From NCBI GenBank assembly GCA_965242795.1, contig OZ251505.1, forward strand, positions 1,984,001-2,048,000: a stretch of DNA of 64,000 nucleotides, read 5' to 3'. The notes beneath the pieces were generated by a model. That model had not been told where the DNA came from. It did no database searches and saw only the letters and a list, made by a program, of their open reading frames with translations. Source of the DNA: Bin18 sp965242795 (GTDB taxonomy: Bacteria; Desulfobacterota; Binatia; Bin18). Both the position numbers and the translations under genes were made by a program. Below, piece by piece: positions 16,152-25,239 of the stretch (positions are counted from its first letter, which is position 1; each line of letters starts with the position of its first letter).

Positions 16152-18578
16152 TCAGGCGATGATGCCTTCCCGCGCGGCGCGGACGAAGAACTTCGGATGC
16201 CACAGCACCAAGGCCGCAGGCACGAAGGTGCACGCCCCGAAGAAGCTGATGCCCATCCACAGCGCCAGCAGCAGGCCCATTTCCGAACAGAAGCGGATGT
16301 TGGAGAAGGCCCACAGGACGGTCGCCATGATGAGCGTCGCCGCGGTGAAGGCCACGGCCTTGCCCGCGGTCGAAAGCCCGCGGCGCACCGCCTCGTTGAT
16401 GTCGCCGTCGTACTCCTCCACGGCCCGGCTGACGATGTACAACGCGTAGTCGATCCCGAATCCGACCCCGACGGTCACGACCGGCAGCGACTGGAGGTTG
16501 ATGCCGATGTTGCGCACGCCCATGTAGGCGTTCACCACCCCGTCGGCCAGGAACAGGCCGATCATCATCACCAGCGCGGCAATGGGCGAGCGGTAGGTGA
16601 ACATGACGATCAGGAAGATGGTGCCGAAGCCCAACCCGTGCATGTACAGGTCGTTCTTGAGAATCTCCTCGTTGGCCGCGGCGGTCACGCCGATCAACCC
16701 GCCGGCCAGCCGCCAGTCGGCGATGACCGTCTGCTCCGCTTCCGGCAGGCTCAGGTCGTCCACCAGCGGATTGGCGGCGACGAAGCGGCGCGCCTCCTGA
16801 ATGATGCGGGCGATGTTGTCGCCCTGGTGGTTGGCGCAATAGAACGTCACGCGCGACACCGTATAGCTGGGGTCCAGGAACTTGGACGACTCGCCCGGCG
16901 GGGTGCCCGCGAAATAGTAGAAGAACAGCGAGCTGACCCGCCGCGCGTCCGCGGGAATCGCCCCCCAGCGCGGCTGCATGTCGTAGAACGTCATGTTGAT
17001 GGCCTGGATGACGTCGGCCAGGGAAAAGCTGTATCCGATGTCCTTGTCCCGCTCCATGTGGCGCTGGAAGAGTTCCAGCGTGCGCAGCAGATCGGGGTTC
17101 TTGAGCACTTCCTTGTCGCGCCCCTCGACCACGATGATGAGCGGCTCGATGCCGCCGAAGTATTTCTGGATCTCGATGTGGGACTGGTTGTAGGGCGACT
17201 CCAAGTGCAGCAGCGGCGTGGCCGCGGTCGGGTCGCCGATCGTCAAGTGACGGATCTGGGTGATGGAAATGAGGAACGCCACGACCCAGAAGATGACGAT
17301 CTTGCGTGCATTCTTCGGCGTGGTGATCCATACGGCGCACCCGTCTATGAAATGCTGGAACCACCCCTCCTCACGCTTGATGACCTTGTCCGGCTCGGGC
17401 GCGCGCAAATAGTAGTACACGACCGGGTTCATGAGCAGTTCGCTGATCGCCACGGACGCGACCCAGATCGATGCGGAAATCGCGATCTTCTGGAGAATGA
17501 CCACCGGCACGACGACGATGACCAGCATCCCCAGCGAGTCGGTGATGATCCCGCTGAGCGTCGGGACGAAGAGCTCGGCGAACGCGGCCACGATGGCCCG
17601 CTCCTTGTTCCACTGCCACTTGCGGTACTCCTCGTAGTACCGCTCGTGCATCTGCACCGAGTGGCTGATCGCGCGTGCGGTCACGAAGAAGGGAATCACC
17701 AGCGCCAGCGGGTCCATCGAGAACCCCATCATGGCCTGGATGCCCAGCCCCCAGAAGGCCGAGACGATGCCGGTGATGGTGGGGCGCAACGCGCCGCGCC
17801 AGTCGTGGAAATAGAGATAGAGCAGGATCCAGCAGACGATGGTCGCGGCTATGAAGATGTAGAAGACCTCGTTGGCGTAGTGGTAGATCCAGCCGTAGAG
17901 CTGCGGCTCGCCGGCGACCCAGATGGACTCCTCCGCGGTCTCGAACGGCTCCTTGACGGTGCGCCGGATCTCGTCGAACACCGTCTTATAGTCGAGCTTG
18001 CCTTCGATGAAGTTGGCCTTGATCAACAGGGCTTGCCCGTTGAGAGCCACCAACTGGCCGTAGATGGTTTCGGTGTTGTAGCAAATCTCCTTGATTTCGG
18101 CGACTTCCCGGTCGGTTTTGGGAGGCCTGCGCATGACGGGCGGCGTGGCGATCGTCCCCCCGGACACGGTCAGATAGCGCGTCGTGCGGTGCCCGATCGA
18201 CTCGATCTGGTCGTGGTTCACCCCGGTCACGCGATCGACCGCCTGCGTCATCTCGAAGATTTTCTTGAGCATGCCGGTCGTGAAGACGTCGCCCTTCTCG
18301 ACCCGCAGCATGACGTTGACGTTGTTGGCGCCCCCGAACTGGTCGGCGAAGCGGAAGTGGACGCGCACGAACGGATGCCGGTAGGGCAGCAGATCGTTGA
18401 AGCTGGTGGACATCTCGATCGTCAACGCCTGCCACGCCATGAAGCCGGTCACGACGAGGACGCTCAAGGTGATGAGGAAGCGATTCTTGATGAGGCCCTC
18501 GCCCAGCCGATACAGCGCGGCACGGTCCTTGGCGTGGGCTTCCAGCTCTTCGATAGTCGGGAGTCTCTTCTTGGCCAC
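16152..18578 (-). CDS. MMPL/RND family exporter 1
   Basis: An 808-residue inner-membrane transporter of the RND superfamily, MMPL/HAE3-like. GTG start with AAGGAG upstream. Layout: a cytoplasmic N-terminus, TM1 (about 34-52), a first periplasmic domain (to about 225), TM2-6 (about 225-400, with IPFFVTARAISHSVQMHERYYEE in the loop). Then come TM7 (about 430-448), a second periplasmic domain (to about 665) and TM8-12. The motif VGVGFGIDYALYIVSR in the second half carries the conserved Gly/Asp-Tyr of proton-relay helices in MMPL proteins. Relatives move lipids or other hydrophobic molecules from the inner membrane outwards. It follows YCF48 by 58 bases in a cluster with DUF1329, the usual company of this subgroup. 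A paralogue lies at 26418. Confidence 0.9.
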   Translation of the reverse strand: MAKKRLPTIEELEAHAKDRAALYRLGEGLIKNRFLITLSVLVVTGFMAWQALTIEMSTSFNDLLPYRHPFVRVHFRFADQFGGANNVNVMLRVEKGDVFTTGMLKKIFEMTQAVDRVTGVNHDQIESIGHRTTRYLTVSGGTIATPPVMRRPPKTDREVAEIKEICYNTETIYGQLVALNGQALLIKANFIEGKLDYKTVFDEIRRTVKEPFETAEESIWVAGEPQLYGWIYHYANEVFYIFIAATIVCWILLYLYFHDWRGALRPTITGIVSAFWGLGIQAMMGFSMDPLALVIPFFVTARAISHSVQMHERYYEEYRKWQWNKERAIVAAFAELFVPTLSGIITDSLGMLVIVVVPVVILQKIAISASIWVASVAISELLMNPVVYYYLRAPEPDKVIKREEGWFQHFIDGCAVWITTPKNARKIVIFWVVAFLISITQIRHLTIGDPTAATPLLHLESPYNQSHIEIQKYFGGIEPLIIVVEGRDKEVLKNPDLLRTLELFQRHMERDKDIGYSFSLADVIQAINMTFYDMQPRWGAIPADARRVSSLFFYYFAGTPPGESSKFLDPSYTVSRVTFYCANHQGDNIARIIQEARRFVAANPLVDDLSLPEAEQTVIADWRLAGGLIGVTAAANEEILKNDLYMHGLGFGTIFLIVMFTYRSPIAALVMMIGLFLADGVVNAYMGVRNIGINLQSLPVVTVGVGFGIDYALYIVSRAVEEYDGDINEAVRRGLSTAGKAVAFTAATLIMATVLWAFSNIRFCSEMGLLLALWMGISFFGACTFVPAALVLWHPKFFVRAAREGIIA

Positions 18579-18636
18579 GGTGCTCTCCTTCTTTGTGCGC
18601 TTTTCTCAACGCTCGGGGGTGACGAAGCGCCGTGCG

Positions 18637-19797
18637 TCAGTGCGCGGCTTCCTCCTCCGGTTCGGCGACGTCCTGTTGAATGAGGGTCCAGTTCGCGCCG
18701 CCGTCGCTGCTCGTCATGATCGTGCCTTTTCCGCCGACGAGGACGCCCTTCCCGGCTTCGTTGAACGCAATGCCGTTGATCCAGGTGTACACCCCGTCGG
18801 GCGTCGCAACGGGTCCCCAGTTCCGGCCCCCGTTGCCGGTCCCCAGCGCCGCGGCGTTCATGCCCACGGTGACGATCTGGCCGTTGTCGCCCGGGTCGCC
18901 GATGTCGTACATGTGCAGGGCCGGGACGTCGTACTCGGTGCCTTCCACCCAAGTGTTGTCTCCCTCGCGTGCCACCCACGACCAGTGCTCCCCGCCATCG
19001 GCCGTCGTGGCAATCGCGCCGCCGCCGCCGACCAGGAGGCCGTTCATCGGGTCGGTGAAGTGGACGCTGAAGAAGGCGGCCAGCGTCATCACGTCGTTGG
19101 CGCCCCCGCGCGCGACCAGCTCGTCGAGCAGGCTGCCGTGCTGGGCGCCCCAGGTCTTGCCGCCGTCGTTGGTCACGCGGACGTTGCCGTATTCGCCGAC
19201 CATCCAGCCGTTCATCCGGTCGAGGAACTGCACGCTGTAATAGATGATGTCGGGGACGGCCAAGCTGGAGAACTCGGACAGTCCGACCTGCGACACGTCC
19301 ATCCGCTCGACGTTCCAGGTCTCGCCGCCGTTGTCCGTCCACATCCAGGTCGATTCGTCGCCACACGCCCAGCCGTGGTTTTCATCGACGAACGAGACCG
19401 CCATCAGCGTCTTGGTGGTCTCGGCCTCCTGCGTCGCCCAGGTCTCGCCGCCGTCGCGGCTGTGGATGACGGCCCCGTTGTGGCCGACCGCCCAGCCTCG
19501 GTCGCCGACGAAGTCCACCTGGTTCAGGGACCAAGTGGTCGCGGGCTCGACGTCCACCCAATTCGCGCCGGCCGTCTCGCTGCGGAGGATCCGGCCGTTG
19601 TACCCCACGGCGACGAAGGTGTCGTCTCGAACGTGCGTCACGTCGAACAGCTTGTCGGTTCGGGCGAGGAGCGACGTACTCCAGGCGGTCGGCTGCTCTC
19701 CGTGACAGCCGGCCAGTCCGCTCAACGCAACGACCGACACCAGCAGCGCCGACAGGCTGGAACGTGGGCGGGTCCGCCCGGTCCTGAATACATTCAT
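18637..19797 (-). CDS. YCF48/BNR-repeat beta-propeller lipoprotein
   Basis: A 386-residue exported protein. The start is the ATG preceded by GGAGGGAGG; the frame extends upstream without a site. The signal peptide ends in the lipobox LAGC (LVSVVALSGLAGC). The rest is a propeller of about seven repeats with the pattern G-x-x-G-x-I-x-x-(S/T)-x-D-G-G-x-x-W, for example IHSRDGGETWA, MWTDNGGETWN, RVTNDGGKTWG, ATTADGGEHWS and MTSSDGGANWT. YCF48-like proteins are assembly factors in photosystem II. In heterotrophs they recur next to DUF1302/DUF1329/MMPL genes, probably as periplasmic scaffolds. It sits between DUF1329 and MMPL exporter 1. Confidence 0.88.
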   Translation of the reverse strand: MNVFRTGRTRPRSSLSALLVSVVALSGLAGCHGEQPTAWSTSLLARTDKLFDVTHVRDDTFVAVGYNGRILRSETAGANWVDVEPATTWSLNQVDFVGDRGWAVGHNGAVIHSRDGGETWATQEAETTKTLMAVSFVDENHGWACGDESTWMWTDNGGETWNVERMDVSQVGLSEFSSLAVPDIIYYSVQFLDRMNGWMVGEYGNVRVTNDGGKTWGAQHGSLLDELVARGGANDVMTLAAFFSVHFTDPMNGLLVGGGGAIATTADGGEHWSWVAREGDNTWVEGTEYDVPALHMYDIGDPGDNGQIVTVGMNAAALGTGNGGRNWGPVATPDGVYTWINGIAFNEAGKGVLVGGKGTIMTSSDGGANWTLIQQDVAEPEEEAAH

Positions 19798-19968
19798 AAC
19801 GTCGTGTCCTCCCTCCATCTGTGTCGGAGACCGTGTGCAGAAATCCCCTTGGTCTCCCGGCGTGTCGTTCGTCCATTGCATTGTTCCAAATGAAAAGTCA
19901 AGGGAAAGAAAGGGGAATTACATACAAGAGGACCCTGTACCTATTGCGACACCCTTCGCCATGGTTCG

Positions 19969-20040
19969 ACCCTTCGACAAGCTCAGGGACCTTCCCCATC
20001 CCTCAGTTCGTTGAGCCTGTCGAAACGAACCCCGCTGTCA
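19969..20040. repeat. Paired TTCGACA(A/G)GCTCA repeats before YCF48 gene
   Basis: The 19798-20283 gap carries GACCCTTCGACAAGCTCAGG near 19969 and its opposite-orientation relative TTCGTTGAGCCTGTCGAAACG near 20006. Between 19870 and 19945 the DNA is more AT-rich; on the minus strand it has TTGACT about 105 bases before the YCF48 start, a possible -35, but no good -10 was found. Confidence 0.6.
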
Positions 20041-20221
20041 CTCCGGCCTTTGACCGTTAGGATCCCCTTGTATGTACTTCCCAAAGGAAGGGCGTCTCGA
20101 TTCGCAAATTCTTCTCGCCCAGACCTTCTCCCGGAGGGAAGGCACGAACGGCGAAGCCCGTGCTCCCCGCCGTACGGCAACAAGCTCGGAGAGCAGGGGC
20201 TGGAGACACGTCCCTGGAACG

Positions 20222-20254
20222 AAAAGACCCCCCGCACGCGGGGTGCGGAGGGTC
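20222..20254 (-). terminator. Rho-independent terminator of DUF1329 gene
   Basis: On the minus strand GACCCTCCGCAC pairs with GTGCGGGGGGTC (one wobble), loop of five, followed by TTTTC. It lies about 30 bases after the DUF1329 stop. It implies that DUF1329 and the following YCF48/MMPL genes may be separately transcribed despite common direction. Confidence 0.8.
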
Positions 20255-20283
20255 TCGATTCGACCGGGCAGGGGAGGTGACGT

Positions 20284-21585
20284 TTAGCGGGCGCTCTGAA
20301 TGAGAAAGTTCACGGTGAATGCCTCGGGGGTGTTCCACTCCTTGGCGGTGTTGAAGTACCAGTCGTACTTCGGAACGTAGTACTCGTCGTAGCCCGGCGG
20401 GCAATCCCACTTGGACGAGTGGGTGATCTGCATATCGACGACTTGGCCGTTGTGCGTGAACACCTGTTCCTCGTCGTAGTCCGCGGCGATGTAATCGTCC
20501 GAGGGCTTCTTGGAGATGTTCATGAGCTGCGTCCAGGTCTTCCAGATCTCGCCGCCCTGGTCGTACGTCTCCGACCACGAGGTGTTGAAGTACTCCTTGT
20601 CGAGATAGAGCACCCGTTTGGAGTAGGCGTACTGGTTGTACCCGGTCGGGATGCCCTCGACGACCCACACCGGCCGGCGTTCCCAGTTCACGGCCTCGGA
20701 CCACAGCATGGCCGCGGCCCCGCTGCGGCCGTCCGGCGCCGCGGCCCAGACGTCGCGGTTCTGGTAGTTCATGGAGTGGGCGGCCATCAACGTCTCCTTC
20801 TCGGCCAGTACCCGCCACGACCAGTAGCCGGGCTTGGCGTTGAAGCCCCAGATGGAGTCGATGTCGATGTCCGTCCCCCAGAACGCATCCGAACGGTTCG
20901 CCACGCTGATCCGCCGCACGCGGCGCAGCTCGGGTAGATACATGTAGGAGTCATCCGGGTTTTCGAGCGGGGTATAGCGGAAGTTCAGCACGCCGGCGCC
21001 CTTCAGATCGTTCGGGGCGTACAGCGGTCCCCACTGCTCGGTATAGGTGATCTGCGGGTTGAACGGCGCGACCGGCTTCGGGTCCATGTACAGCCGGCCT
21101 TCCCACTTCATGCGCCGCCAGAAATGCGACGCGTAGAAGCGCTCCATCTCTCCCCGGTAATTGACCAGCTCGAGAATCCACGGGCAGCCCACGTTGTCCG
21201 TGAAATCCGGGAAATACTCGTGGTTCCACATGGCCTTGGCGCCGGCGAGCGGGTCGTTGGAATCGATCTGCGGGAACGGGCAGCCGGCCACGTAGTTGAA
21301 CATCTGGCGGCCGTCCTCCGACAACTGGACTTGGCCGGCGAACTTCTCCGTGGCTTCGGCGTACGCCTTGGGCCACTCGTACTTGCGATACTCGCCGACG
21401 TTCATGACCATGCCCTGGTTGATCATCCAGTTCGCGGTCGGGTTCAGCACGTCCGCGGCCTCGGCCATGTTCGACTGGTCGACCTTGTCCCCGGCTTGCG
21501 GAAAACTCTGGGCCGACGCCGAAACGCTCCACCCCGCGGCCACCGTCAGCGCGACCGCGGCGGTGAGATACTTCTTCAGCTGCAT
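20284..21585 (-). CDS. DUF1329 family periplasmic/outer-membrane-associated protein
   Basis: A 433-residue exported protein. It starts at the ATG after AAGGAGG, with a clear signal peptide (LTAAVALTVAAGWSVSASAQ, cleavage after ASA). The mature part has the family's aromatic beta-rich character: NYRGEMERFYASHFWRR, VLNFRYTPLENPDDSYMYLPELRRVRRIS, FWGTDIDIDSIWGFN. DUF1329 proteins resemble lipoprotein-carrier folds (LolA/LolB-like half-barrels) and regularly pair with DUF1302. From that I infer a soluble carrier for a hydrophobic molecule between the MMPL pump and the outer membrane. The nearest DUF1302 gene in this window is about 11.5 kb away. Confidence 0.88.
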   Translation of the reverse strand: MQLKKYLTAAVALTVAAGWSVSASAQSFPQAGDKVDQSNMAEAADVLNPTANWMINQGMVMNVGEYRKYEWPKAYAEATEKFAGQVQLSEDGRQMFNYVAGCPFPQIDSNDPLAGAKAMWNHEYFPDFTDNVGCPWILELVNYRGEMERFYASHFWRRMKWEGRLYMDPKPVAPFNPQITYTEQWGPLYAPNDLKGAGVLNFRYTPLENPDDSYMYLPELRRVRRISVANRSDAFWGTDIDIDSIWGFNAKPGYWSWRVLAEKETLMAAHSMNYQNRDVWAAAPDGRSGAAAMLWSEAVNWERRPVWVVEGIPTGYNQYAYSKRVLYLDKEYFNTSWSETYDQGGEIWKTWTQLMNISKKPSDDYIAADYDEEQVFTHNGQVVDMQITHSSKWDCPPGYDEYYVPKYDWYFNTAKEWNTPEAFTVNFLIQSAR

Positions 21586-21887
21586 ACAGCCTCCTTTCAC
21601 GGGCCCCTGCCCCGTAGCGGGTCCGGTGTATGCGGACGAATCCGGGCGGTCAATAGCTCCGGGGAGGGTTTTTTCTACGTCTGCTGGGCGGGGGTTCCGG
21701 GTTGGAACGCTCCGGGGCGTCCATCACGAGACAACTATCTCGGTGAACGCCGCGGCCCGGTGTCGGGGCAGACCCTGCGGTTGCTGAGCCTGTCGAAGGG
21801 TGCCTACCCTCTCCCCAGCAGGGCAACCACGGGGGGTTGCCCCTACACAACGAACCAAGGGTGCAATGTGAACCGAGGTGCTCGCCG
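21586..21887. repeat. Gap with repeats between DUF1329 and lipoprotein genes
   Basis: No gene supported. It contains TGCTGAGCCTGTCGAAGGG (about 21783-21801) and a GGCAACCACGGGGGGTTGCC element followed by CCCTACAC (about 21822-21848). The remainder is unremarkable leader DNA. Confidence 0.5.
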
Positions 21888-22496
21888 CTACCGTTTCGGG
21901 TCGACCTGGAACCCCTGGAACTCCTCCGGCGGGGCGAGCAGCCGGTCGGGCGGGGTCTCCGAAGCGACACCGGCTTCGCGCAGCAGGCGGGCGAGTGCGG
22001 CCAGCACGTCGGATACCGAGCGCTGCGCTTCGAGTAGCTCGGTGTTCGCGCGGGAGAGTTGGACGTAATCCTTCCGCTCGACGGCATCCAACACCGACGC
22101 CAGCGCGAATTCGTGGGCGCGCCACGCTTCCACGTAGCCCTGGTGCACGCTGACCAGCGCGGGGGTGTCCGGGACGTACGCTTCCAGTTCCGCCACGTAG
22201 TCGTGCGCGACGCCCACCGCGGGCCGCAGGGTGTCGATGACGAAATCGTCGTGGACGAACTGATCTTCCCGCACGCGGGAAATGGCGGTGTTGATCTCGG
22301 CTTCGGTCGCCGCCCAGAGCCGCGCCTGATCCATGTAGGCGGTCATCTCGTTCCGGATGCCGACTTCCTCCGGTTCGGTCTCGCACCCGCTCGGCAGGAA
22401 GACGATCAAGCCGAAGAGCGCGGCGCATCCGAACGTGGCCCCGGCAGTGCGCAGACAGGGCCGCGCATAGCGTGCATGTGGCGAGCAACGGTGCAT
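21888..22496 (-). CDS. Helical lipoprotein of unknown function
   Basis: About 202 residues. A long N-terminal region ends in a hydrophobic stretch and lipobox (ALFGLIVFLPSGC, Cys near residue 38). The mature protein is almost entirely helical, with heptad-like spacing, and is rich in Ala, Glu and Leu. It ends in a proline-containing tail (TPPDRLLAPPEEF). No catalytic motif was recognised. It follows the DUF4340 gene by 15 bases and so belongs to the Gld-like ABC operon, where it is a plausible periplasmic partner of the GldG-like protein. The start may be further in, since the first 15 residues are unusual for a signal sequence. Confidence 0.62.
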   Translation of the reverse strand: MHRCSPHARYARPCLRTAGATFGCAALFGLIVFLPSGCETEPEEVGIRNEMTAYMDQARLWAATEAEINTAISRVREDQFVHDDFVIDTLRPAVGVAHDYVAELEAYVPDTPALVSVHQGYVEAWRAHEFALASVLDAVERKDYVQLSRANTELLEAQRSVSDVLAALARLLREAGVASETPPDRLLAPPEEFQGFQVDPKR

Positions 22497-22511
22497 GGGC
22501 GGTATGCGCCT

Positions 22512-23108
22512 CTAGTCCGGCGCGTCCGCGGCCCGTTCCGGCGCGGCGCGGTTTCCTTCGTCCGCGGCCGTCCGCCGGGCCGACTGGAACATCAGGTCGG
22601 CGTAGTAGCCGACGTTGTAGCCGAACAGGACCACCTCCGGCGCGTCGGTCCGCCGGCCGTAATAAGCCGACGACGCCGGGTTGAGGCTGCCGACCTGAAC
22701 CGTGGTCTCCCGTGCGCCGTCTTCCCCCCGCAGGACGACGGTCGACGTGGGGGCGTCCAGGCCGTACACGGCCACGTCGGCCGGGTCGGCGTCGATCAGC
22801 CGCAGGTCTTTTTCGGGCGTCAGGTTTTCGATGAAACTCTCCACCACGTCCGGGGTGACGCCCGCGCCGACCGGGTCGACCGCCTCCCAGCGTCCCTGCC
22901 GCAAACGGAAGCGCAGGTCGGGTTCGTCGGAACGCGACAGCGTCATCGCGCGGATTTCCCCGCGCTCCAAGGGCAGGAATCCCCGGCCGGAGACCTTGGG
23001 CGCCGGCACGGCCAGCGGGTCGTGCGGCGGTTCGTGGACGTAGGCGAAGAAATAGGCGCCCAGCGTCCCCGCCAGCGCGTAGTACACGAGGATGCGGCGC
23101 CACGTCAT
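22512..23108 (-). CDS. DUF4340 domain protein of Gld-like ABC transporter
   Basis: A 198-residue protein starting at an ATG that overlaps the stop of the GldG-like gene by four bases. An N-terminal membrane helix (ILVYYALAGTLGAYFFAYV) is followed by a domain with the DUF4340 pattern: IRAMTLSRSDEPDLRFRL, GRWEAVDPVGAGVTPDVVESF, DPADVAVYGLDAPTSTVVL. DUF4340 proteins usually follow GldG-like proteins in transporter operons. They are larger when they have two or three repeats; this one has one, about half the common size. Role unknown, likely periplasmic. Confidence 0.8.
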   Translation of the reverse strand: MTWRRILVYYALAGTLGAYFFAYVHEPPHDPLAVPAPKVSGRGFLPLERGEIRAMTLSRSDEPDLRFRLRQGRWEAVDPVGAGVTPDVVESFIENLTPEKDLRLIDADPADVAVYGLDAPTSTVVLRGEDGARETTVQVGSLNPASSAYYGRRTDAPEVVLFGYNVGYYADLMFQSARRTAADEGNRAAPERAADAPD

Positions 23109-24466
23109 GCGCGTTTCCTCTGCCACACGAAGATGCCCAGACCGAGCACCAGGAACGCGGCGGGCATGAGGACGACGCTGACCAGGCGGACCCACGAGAC
23201 CTGCAAAGCGCTCAGGATCCACTGGTGGCGGCCGCTCTCCTGCGCCTCGGGCCGCGCGGCCATCTGCTCGACGTCCTCGGCCAGCCAGTTGACCGCGTTG
23301 ACCAGCAGGTCGCGGTTGCCGCCCTGTTCGATCAGCTTGTTGTTGCCGAGGTCGGAGTCGCCGAAGACGAGGATCTGGCCGCCGAGCCCGTCGTCCTTGC
23401 CGAAGGTGATCTCGCCGGCCACCACGACCGGCCCGGCTAAATCTTTTTCCGCGTCGTACGGCGCGCGGCCTCCGGTCGCAATCCGCGGGTCGGTGCTGCC
23501 CCAGCCCTCCGCGGAGGTGCGCAGGATGGGGCGCGCCAACACGCCTTCCCGATTGCCGTACGCGCGCACGACGCGCGCCAGCGAGAAGATCGGCGGGGCG
23601 TTGACCGAGATGATCATCTGGTGCGGCTTGCCGGTCGGCGACACCCGGAACGTGAGCAGCTCGCCGGCGTACAGACGTTGGACCGGGTCCACCGCGACCG
23701 CGTCGGGCAGGTCGAAGCCGTAGCGTTCCAGAAAGGCGACCACGGAGGCCGGCGCGCCCGGGTCGATCAGCGCGAACAGCGCGCCGCCGGCCTGGACGTA
23801 GTCGTCCAGCGCCGCCAACTCGTGCGGCAGCAGGTCGGCCTCGGGTCCGAGCAGGACGACGAGCGTGGCGTCGTCGGGCACCGCGCCCCGTTCGCCCAGA
23901 AAGAGCTTTCGGGTGACGTAGAACTCCTCGGTCAGCGCGCTGGCGAACTTGGAGAAGCCGATGGTCGGGTAGGCGTTGTCGATGTCCCCCTCGCCGTGGC
24001 CGGACAGGAAATACACGGTCTTCTCCGACCCGCGCGTGACTTGCAGCAGGGTGGAGATGACGTCGTTCTCACCCTGGGCCAGCAGCGTCCCTTTGCGGAC
24101 GCCCCGGGACTCGAACACGAGCGTGCCGTACTGCGTGGCCTTGTATTCGCGGGCCAGGGCCGGGTTCTTGTTCATATCGACGACCTGGTAGCGGAAGTGC
24201 GGGCCGACCCGGGCCATGCGGGCGAGCAGGTCTTCGAGGAAGAAGTTCTCGGGCCGGTCGCTCTGGACGAACGCGGTCACCTGCACGTCGTGCGCGAGGT
24301 TGCGCAGGATCTGCCGCGAGCGCGGCGACAGGCTGAATTTCTGCTGGAGCGTCAGGTCGAGCCGGTGGTTGCGCCCGTTGGAAATGGCCTGGATGGCCGT
24401 CAGCAGCGCCAGAAAGCCGAGCGCGGCCACGACCAGCTTGACGACGTTGCGCCGGGTCGCGTTCAT
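23105..24466 (-). CDS. GldG-like ABC transporter auxiliary subunit
   Basis: A 453-residue membrane-anchored protein. The start ATG overlaps the permease stop (ATGA). An N-terminal TM helix (VVKLVVAALGFLALLTAIQAI) and a C-terminal one (LVSVVLMPAAFLVLGLGIFVW) bracket a periplasmic domain of the GldG/ABC-type uncharacterised family: NHRLDLTLQQKFSLSPRSRQIL near the start, YFLSGHGEGDID, and ILVFGDSDLGNNKLI near the end. Family members partner with a GldF-type permease and GldA-type ATPase. In Bacteroidetes these serve gliding, but most relatives occur in non-gliding bacteria with unknown substrates. The overlaps indicate strict co-translation. Confidence 0.88.
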   Translation of the reverse strand: MNATRRNVVKLVVAALGFLALLTAIQAISNGRNHRLDLTLQQKFSLSPRSRQILRNLAHDVQVTAFVQSDRPENFFLEDLLARMARVGPHFRYQVVDMNKNPALAREYKATQYGTLVFESRGVRKGTLLAQGENDVISTLLQVTRGSEKTVYFLSGHGEGDIDNAYPTIGFSKFASALTEEFYVTRKLFLGERGAVPDDATLVVLLGPEADLLPHELAALDDYVQAGGALFALIDPGAPASVVAFLERYGFDLPDAVAVDPVQRLYAGELLTFRVSPTGKPHQMIISVNAPPIFSLARVVRAYGNREGVLARPILRTSAEGWGSTDPRIATGGRAPYDAEKDLAGPVVVAGEITFGKDDGLGGQILVFGDSDLGNNKLIEQGGNRDLLVNAVNWLAEDVEQMAARPEAQESGRHQWILSALQVSWVRLVSVVLMPAAFLVLGLGIFVWQRKRA

Positions 24467-25209
24467 CGGCGGCCCTTCCACTGCCGGGCTTCCAGCGAGC
24501 GCAGCGTCAGGAAGCTGAAGAAGGCGACGAAACACAGGAAGAAGGTGACTTCCTTGGAATCGATGAACCCCTGCGCGAACCCCTGGAAGTGGGTGACCGT
24601 CGAGACCTGGGCCAGGACGCGGAGCGCGCCCTCTTCGGTCGCCCCGTCGTTCCAGCTCAGAATCCACAGGAACAGCACGACGCCCAGGGCCGCGGACCCG
24701 GCCACGACCAGATTGTCCGTCAGCGACGAAATGAACAGCCCGCAGGCGATGAACGACAGCGCCAGCAACACGAGCCCGGTGTAGCCGGCCAGGACGACCG
24801 TCCAGTCGAACGGCTGCAACTGATAGACGATGACCGGGTACAGCGCGGTGCACGACAGCATGAAGAACGTCGCCAGCGCGCAGGCGACGAACTTGCCCCA
24901 GAAGATCTCGCTGTCGCGCATGGGATACGTGAACAGCAGTTCGATCGTCCCCAGCCGCTTTTCCTCGGCGAACAGGCGCATGGTCATGAACGGGATGAAG
25001 AACAGCAGAATCAGGCGCAGGTCGGTGAACAGGAGTTGCCAGAAATTCTCCAGGATGTTCATGCCGAAGCCGAACTGGGCGTAGAACACGAGGTCGCTGT
25101 AGAAGTACCAGCCGCTCAGCAGCAGGAACACCGCGGTCAGCAGGTAGATGAAGGGCGAGCAGAAATAGCTGCGGAGTTCCTTGCCGACCACGGCCCAGAA
25201 ATTCTTCAC
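24463..25209 (-). CDS. ABC-2 type permease, GldF-like
   Basis: A 248-residue integral membrane protein with a GTG start and six hydrophobic segments. The N-terminus KELRSYFCSPFIYLLTAVF, the loop RLFAEEKRLGTIELLFTYP and the segment DSEIFWGKF are hallmarks of ABC-2 permeases of the GldF/NosY/CcmB-like group. It is preceded by its ATPase by 30 bases and overlaps the GldG-like gene. Confidence 0.9.
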   Translation of the reverse strand: MKNFWAVVGKELRSYFCSPFIYLLTAVFLLLSGWYFYSDLVFYAQFGFGMNILENFWQLLFTDLRLILLFFIPFMTMRLFAEEKRLGTIELLFTYPMRDSEIFWGKFVACALATFFMLSCTALYPVIVYQLQPFDWTVVLAGYTGLVLLALSFIACGLFISSLTDNLVVAGSAALGVVLFLWILSWNDGATEEGALRVLAQVSTVTHFQGFAQGFIDSKEVTFFLCFVAFFSFLTLRSLEARQWKGRR

Positions 25210-25239
25210 GGTCCGTCTCCTTGCCAGGCGCCGATTCGA

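Noticed and set aside
16036..17364. Large protein ending in the small DUF1640-like protein
   Set aside because: The upstream part is the shadow of MMPL exporter 1; a terminator and a GAGGAG site lie before the true start at 16035.
16053..18683. Plus-strand frame of about 876 codons across MMPL exporter 1
   Set aside because: His/Asp/Arg-rich shadow of the transporter; no membrane segments or ribosome-binding site.
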